From positions 62,001-126,000 of the forward strand of contig WFMF01000257.1 in the NCBI GenBank assembly GCA_011033025.1: DNA of 64,000 nucleotides, read 5' to 3'. A model generated the notes under the pieces. The model was not told the origin of the DNA, ran no database searches, and saw only the letters and a program-made list of their open reading frames with translations. Positions 59,091 through 64,000 of the stretch are shown piece after piece; positions within the stretch are counted from its first letter, which is position 1; every line of letters starts with the position of its first letter. Position numbers and translations under genes: made by a program. The DNA is from Beroe forskalii (lineage: Eukaryota > Ctenophora > Nuda > Beroida > Beroidae).

Positions 59091-59585
59091 GGTGCGGTGT
59101 TAAATTCAATAATAATAACAATTACTCTGATAATCACTCAAAAAGGGGGAGTTCAAAATATGTTAAATTTCATACTACAGTATGAAATTTAACAGTTGGC
59201 CTCCTCTATCTGGAATTCGTAGTCCAGTTGAGGGCATCTGCGGGAGACGCCTGAATTTTGCTCGATTTTTTTTCTTCAAGCTTTGTTCTTGTTCCATGGT
59301 GTCCATTAGTATCAGAGCCACCTCAATCATCGTCTTGGATTGGTGTTATCTCAATCAGGTTTCTGATAGATTACAGCGTTTCCGGTGGAGCTCCACCTTC
59401 CGTGGAGCTGTCTTCCGTCTCCATATTGCATGCCTTGTCCGTCTGCAGATACCTGTCTCTGCATCCAATCACATTCTGCACAACTCTTTTATTATCTGTA
59501 ATTATTGGATATATTTATCAGAATCTTCTCTGCCTTGATATTTCACTTAATACTTCATTACTTAAACATTTTATAAAGTAGGTCA

Positions 59586-59835
59586 ACCCTCAAGCGACAT
59601 ATATGATGGATGGGACAATGCATCATGTCCTTTCAAATGTTCCAATCCATCGTATGCCTTCCCGCTTTCGAAGCACTCAAGAAGCCTTTGTTGCCCATTG
59701 TTTCTCCTGAAATATTTTAAGTGTTCGAAAAACTCGTACAGTTTCCCCGTTGGCGTGAGGTATCTCTTTGTCTCACAGAGATGGCACACGACAAGTATTG
59801 GATTTACCACATACGTGTTCGTGGTCCCACATACT
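59586..59835 (-). CDS. Unidentified exon with CxxC motif
   Basis: The frame reads VVNPILVVCHLCETKRYLTP, then GKLYEFFEHLKYFRRNNGQQ and LLECFESGKAYDGLEHL. It is non-repetitive, compositionally protein-like and contains a C-x2-C pair. The family is not recognised. It may be a host gene exon or part of a domesticated element. The frame stops at 59,583. Confidence 0.35.
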
Positions 59836-59864
59836 GTCTCAAATAAGACATGCTATTTTTTAGG

Positions 59865-59948
59865 TTCTGTTTCTGAGTGGTTGTCAGTTGGAAACCTGCT
59901 GGAATTGCTTGATTCCTTTCTCAAATCCTTCAAACTCATGCCTCTGTC
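59865..59948 (+). CDS. Possible short exon
   Basis: An acceptor-like ATTTTTTAG precedes 59,865 and a GTGAGT donor follows near 59,949. One frame reads SEWLSVGNLLELLDSFLKSF. There is no family recognition, so this is only a splice-signal observation. Confidence 0.2.
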
Positions 59949-59954
59949 GTGAGT

Positions 59955-60880
59955 TTTACTTTAGATTAGCTGACCTGCAGAAGGAAATAGCTATTGAAAT
60001 GTAAACAATATTAGCATATTCGACTAATGAGGTTCTTGGTGTATAATATGTACACTGTATAGTGTATGGCGTGTCAAAGTTCCAGTTCCAATAATATCAC
60101 AGCCTTGGATTATGTTCTTTCATTGAAAGTAGTCACTAATGTCGCGGTACACTTGTGCCCTAAAATTTCCTTTAATTTTTGATTGTGTGCTAGTTACCAG
60201 CCACGCTGTTAACAAACCTTACCTACATGACATTTATTTATTGTCCTCCAGAGTTGTCGTGTCTTATAAATCTATATCATAATAATATGATATGAGGCTG
60301 GAGTGGTAATCGATAACATATTATTATTACCACCACGAAACAAATTATTTGACCTTCGTTTGATCCGTCCGGCCTCACTGTATCTTATTCACTTGATATT
60401 AACCTCGTCCGTATGCTCATTAGCACCGGTTCGTTGTTGCCCAGGCGAGTCCTGGTATCCATCTCTAACAAAACTCTTTCTGTTTCTTCGACAAATGATT
60501 TATTGCTACGGCGTCGTCGGCGTATAGAATTAAACACTTATGTTACAGTTTACACAATTCATTAATGATTGCGCTCCTTGCAATTATAACTCGTTGAGTC
60601 AAGAATTGAATCAATATCTTAATATTTGTTTATATTATAATGTTTAAATAATCCCAATAGGATAGGATAGGACAAACGGTTTTTTGTTCCTGAAAGTCAC
60701 AGATCTCTTCAAAAACACAAAGTTTCATGACCTTAGGTCCATCTTGAATTTTTGACCTGTGGTAAACATCGTCGTGGAATTGGTCGTATGGGATCAGCTA
60801 CTAATTTAACGATCTCTGATATTGAGTGACAACCTTCGTGCACTGCACTATTTCTCTCATTCTTCTCTCACTAATCTCAT
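59955..60880. other. Unassigned spacer
   Basis: No gene or repeat I can support. Confidence 0.5.
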
Positions 60881-60884
60881 TCTT

Positions 60885-61430
60885 CTCTTTCCCTCAACCT
60901 CTCTTGTAGAGCGGCAATCCGACCCCTCAACTCTATTCCCTTCTACTACATCGGTCATCGGTAGTATTTGATCGTGAAATGAGGAGTTTTCTAATAGTTT
61001 GATAACTGGCAAAATTAGCTCTACAATTCTTTCCAACTTAAATCCAACGTAAATCTTACCTATCCAACTTAAATCTAATCCCTGAGACCAATTATTGGTC
61101 TCAAACACGATCAAACACTACCGATGACCGATGTAGTAGAAGGGAATAGAGTTGAAGGGTCGGGTTGCCGCCCTACAAGAGAGGTTGAGGGAAAGAGAAG
61201 AAAAATGTATAATGTACGGTGTACAAAGTACATTGTATTGGTCACCAATACCTACAATGTACTTTGTACACCGTACATTATACATTTTTCTTCTCTTTCC
61301 CTCAACCTCTCTTGTAGGGCGGCAACCCGACCCTTCAACTCTATTCCCTTCTACTACATCGGTAGTGTGAAATGAGGAGTTTTCTAATAGTTTGATAACT
61401 GGCGAAATTAGCTCTACAATTCTTTCCTTC
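60885..61430. repeat. Palindrome plus direct duplication
   Basis: 61,127-61,363 is a palindrome with nearly perfect arms of about 115 bp (CCGATGTAGTAGAAGGG outward, GTACAAAGTACATTGTA near the centre at about 61,245). One arm sequence (CTCTTTCCCTCAACCTCTC onward) also occurs at 60,885-60,965. TTAGCTCTACAATTCTTTCC is repeated directly at about 61,014 and 61,409, so the block looks like a duplicated, inverted element. Confidence 0.8.
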
Positions 61431-61599
61431 TATAAGCAGTCTTCTTGGTGTCCTTGTAAATGTGATATTGAGCTATCTCTGATGGCAGGTCCCCCCAGGG
61501 GGTATCTCCGGATATCATCTCGAACATGGCAATGCCTACTGACCACACGTCCACTTTCCGACCTGCCTTGCCTGGGAGGGGCACTTTAGAGGTGGGATG
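61414..61599 (-). pseudogene. Protein kinase fragment (subdomain IX, MAP3K/STE-like)
   Basis: The frame reads GRKVDVWSVGIAMFEM followed by ISGDTPWGDLP. This is the D-x-W-S-x-G element and following helix of a Ser/Thr kinase C-lobe, most like MAP3K/STE kinases (GRKADVWSLG...). A pyrimidine-rich acceptor (CCCTTAGTAG) precedes it at 61,600. The 3' side runs into the duplicated repeat at 61,409-61,428 and stops without a donor. The exon seems truncated by repeat insertion, or is a dispersed gene fragment. No HRD or DFG exons are nearby. Confidence 0.6.
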
Positions 61600-61660
61600 C
61601 TACTAAGGGATAGAGTGCCCATGATTATTTAAATCATATTTCATATGAATTTGTCTCACC

Positions 61661-61770
61661 TGGGCAAGAACTCTCTCTGAAGCAGTGTTTCTATCTAAAG
61701 ATCCTACTTTCTTCTCCTTTTTCTCCCCAAAATAAAGGACGTGCTTCATGAGTTCATGGAGTTCGTTATT
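61661..61770 (-). CDS. Possible exon, family unknown
   Basis: The frame reads NELHELMKHVLYFGEKKEKK then LDRNTASERVLAQ and ends at a strong donor CAG|GTGAGA (61,660). It has coding-like charge patterning. It could belong to the same gene as the kinase fragment, but nothing proves this. Confidence 0.3.
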
Positions 61771-61779
61771 CTTCAAAAC

Positions 61780-62210
61780 ATTTTATAACGTAATATCGAT
61801 TTAATATAGGCAGGTACCTCATTACCACGGGCTGCTATGTGTTATCACTTATCTTGAGAATTTTTTAGCAGTTGTCTGACTTTCTATTATCAGGGTATTT
61901 ATCATTTTTGATCGTCGGTTGTTGCTGCCTTGACTTCTTAGTTCTTTGTAGGATGTCAGAACACGGGTGGTATTCCTTTCTCAAACATGATTTTGGTTAC
62001 TCCCTTCTTCCTTGGTACGGCTGTCCAGCAGCCCCCACTCTGTCTTTTGAGCCATGTAACACAGGGCCATGGGTCCATGACAATAGATTGTTTTCCTTTC
62101 TTTTTATTGTCAGAGCTCACAAGCTGGTGTAAGTTTACCAGTGAGTTGTGTGAGGTACTCGAGACAAAGTATAGAATTGATAGATTTTAATAGTCGTGAT
62201 TAACCTAACG
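61780..62210. other. Unassigned spacer
   Basis: No gene or repeat I can support. Confidence 0.45.
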
Positions 62211-62211
62211 G

Positions 62212-62300
62212 CTAACCTGAACCGTTGGGTTCGACCATGATCATAATGTGCTTGCCATCACTCCCACCCAGATTGTGTCGGAATATTCCTTCATACTTAC
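62212..62300 (-). pseudogene. PIF/Harbinger transposase fragment
   Basis: The frame contains GGSDGKHIMIMVEPNGSG, matching the first catalytic motif of PIF/Harbinger (DDE_Tnp_4) transposases, usually G-x-(I/L)-DGKH-x-x-I-x-x-P-x-x-SGS. The aligned Asp is present. Only this motif is seen before a stop at 62,212. Confidence 0.45.
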
Positions 62301-62429
62301 CTTTTTTAGCATTTTTACTGATAGACTTTCCCAACCTCGTGAATGTGAGGTGCTCTTTTCTACATGATCGTTCAATCATCGGAAAATAGAAAGAAAGTGA
62401 CATTTGAAGACGTTGATAGTGGCTTCATA

Positions 62430-63124
62430 AAAGTAACATCTAATGGTTGCATTCTATGGGTACAGTGGGGCTGAGGCACTCTAGCCATATCAGTCGATCC
62501 AAGGCTTTTCACATGAGTCGAATGCCCATCAATTACTATTCAAGTAATACGAGAGATGGATTCTAAATTGCGCAACTGTCCTGTAGCACTCCCACGAATA
62601 ACTGTCGTTTAATTCCTTTCTCTCCTGAGGATATTTCCTACCTGTTTTTCTTCCTTTTAGGGCAATTACTTTTGGGCCAGAATCAGAACAGTGAACACTC
62701 CTTTCTCATCAACATTGAAGATCTGTGAGGTTGAAAGTCTTTCTCCTCCATTATCTTTTTATAGAAGTCAAGAAAGATTTGACATTCCTTGGGTTGAAGC
62801 CTCTTTAATTGCTCTGGCTGCCGTCATGTTCTTTTCGTAGGTTGAGCCTTGGGTGACATCATTCCTCTCTGCTAATTCAAATGAAAGTTCTCTCACATAT
62901 CCTGTTGTGAGCCCAAACAACTTTTCCTCCATTTCCAAGCAATATTGGAGAAGTTCATCCTTTACCTCTTTCGGCAGCTCATTCCTGAGCATCTTAACTG
63001 CAACCTTAGCAATCTTATTCTTTACTATTCGTCGCCACAGAGTGGCCCCTGTTAAGATTGAACTTTTTCCGCCTCTTTGGGTTGTTTCCTCCATAGAAAC
63101 AGCTTGCAATGCTAATCTCTTCAT
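62430..63124 (-). pseudogene. Pogo/Tigger (DDE_1) transposase relic
   Basis: Begins MKRLALQAVSMEETTQRGGK and continues ELPKEVKDELLQYCLEMEEK then FGLTTGYVRELSFELAERN, the psq-like HTH and CENP-B-type DNA-binding region. After a frameshift near 62,810: QPEQLKRLQPKECQIFLDFY and KDFQPH. After another: PKVIALKGRKTGRKYPQERK. Then IDGHSTH and MQPLDVTFMKPL near 62,430-62,530, the conserved DDE_1 C-terminal motifs. The NVDETG segment is scrambled by stops and the central catalytic part is missing. It is a dead copy. Confidence 0.75.
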
Positions 63125-63249
63125 TTCTTCTGCGGACCAATTCTGTTGTGAAATCCGTTTTTTCTTATTTTACAGCTTCACAAAATTTTACAGTTTTTGG
63201 CATAGACGCTGTACTTAAGAATCATATTTAGAGCGTCTTATTTGACCAA

Positions 63250-63999
63250 ATTGTGTATTTTTTTTATTGAAAACTTTCAAATAGATATCAAAATATTTTG
63301 TACAACAATGATTCGTAAATAATTTAAGTTGAATGCCTATAGGCTATATGTGGCTGAGATGCCTTGACAAGTGGGGCAGTAAAAAGCGATATCTATTTTG
63401 AGGACACCAACACGCCAATGTAACCATATGCACAAGTACATACAACTACAGCATTAACGTTAGGCCTCAAGGTGCAGAAGGCAACTTGAGGTCACACAGC
63501 CCACTTATATCAGGCAAATCAGGTCACATACGACCACATTGTAAGAGCTGTGCCAATCCAAAGATTTCTTGAGTTTTAAACTCACAACAATAAATTAGCG
63601 TAAAAGATATTAAACTTAAAATTATTATCAAAATTGTATTTGAGTAGGATATCATACACCTTAACTAAATGAGGTGCAATATGAAGGGAATGAGATGCAA
63701 TGATTGAAGGGATTTGTTTGCAGGGTGAAGGCAAAGTTTTATGAAAATCAAGAATATGATTAAGTCGAGGCTCAGTCGCTATCAGGTTCAGAATCAGATG
63801 TCAAGGAGTCATTCACAAACTCCTCCCAGATATACTGAATAAGTTTAATCTTAAAAGTGCTAGGGCTAATAATTTCACGGAGAGAGATAGGCAACCTATT
63901 CCAGGTTAGGTGAGTTCTATAGAAATATGAATGGGCAAACCGTGATTTACATGAGGCATTTTTCGTAACATCAGATATCAGAGAAAGGTGATCTAAGTG
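63250..63999 (-). mobile_element. 3' end of a LINE (RT tail and UTR), runs off the edge
   Basis: Minus-strand frame 63,772-63,999 (open at the window edge) reads FYRTHLTWNRLPISLREIIS then STFKIKLIQYIWEEF. This is the WNxLP...FKxxL terminus of CR1/Jockey-type reverse transcriptase proteins, followed by an acidic tail SDSEPDSD and a stop at 63,772. The 3' UTR extends to about 63,250, where AATAAAAAAAA occurs. No frameshift is visible in the part present. Confidence 0.75.
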
Positions 64000-64000
64000 G

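Overview
This is a TE-saturated piece of an animal nuclear genome, probably a marine or other invertebrate. I cannot place the phylum. Evidence for a eukaryote includes GT-AG introns with pyrimidine-rich acceptors, a TATA box in front of a signal-peptide gene, single exons of conserved eukaryotic genes (GPN3, a SWT1-like PIN domain, a MAP3K-like kinase), and relics of LINE, SINE, Helitron, pogo and P-like elements. A 100-base N gap at 46,348-46,447 shows this is a draft scaffold. Two stretches (about 1.4-3.4 kb and 42.4-45.2 kb) read like poorly polished long-read consensus.

Layout. 1-4.4 kb: minisatellites and G-rich degenerate repeats. 5.6-6.7 kb (minus): a gene for a secreted, highly charged repeat protein with its TATA box. 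7.4-7.75 kb (minus): the first exon of GPN3 with five CACGTG boxes just upstream, but no later exons. 8.1-16.7 kb: an apparently complete DNA transposon of about 8.6 kb. Its four-exon minus-strand gene (predicted about 1,301 aa) has a P-element/THAP9-like catalytic core. In place of a THAP domain it carries a RanBP2-type zinc finger, a C2HC finger and a PCNA-binding (PIP) motif. 17-21 kb: degenerate repeats and small MITEs. 21-24.6 kb: LINE relics with nested MITEs. 25.2-25.6 kb: an 18-bp minisatellite. 25.9-27.7 kb: an inverted, 5'-truncated, frameshifted second copy of the P-like element. 30-37 kb: inverted-repeat elements, including a long-TIR element holding a Helitron, a hairpin MITE and tRNA-like SINE heads, followed by a nested palindrome. 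38-41 kb: a 305-bp satellite and a foldback element with a minisatellite core. 42-45 kb: a low-quality palindrome centre. 46-56 kb: repeats, including a TIR element with a perfect 411-bp tandem duplication and a 32-bp minisatellite. 58-64 kb: isolated exons of host-like genes (PIN domain, kinase), pogo and PIF/Harbinger relics, and a LINE reverse-transcriptase tail running off the right edge.

The most interesting system is the 8.1-16.7 kb transposon. It has an intact long catalytic exon, consistent splice phases, an unusual N-terminal architecture and a candidate PCNA contact. It also has a second inverted end 11 kb away that could, in principle, let a 19.6-kb segment move as a composite. Most other open frames arise because minisatellite units lack stop codons.
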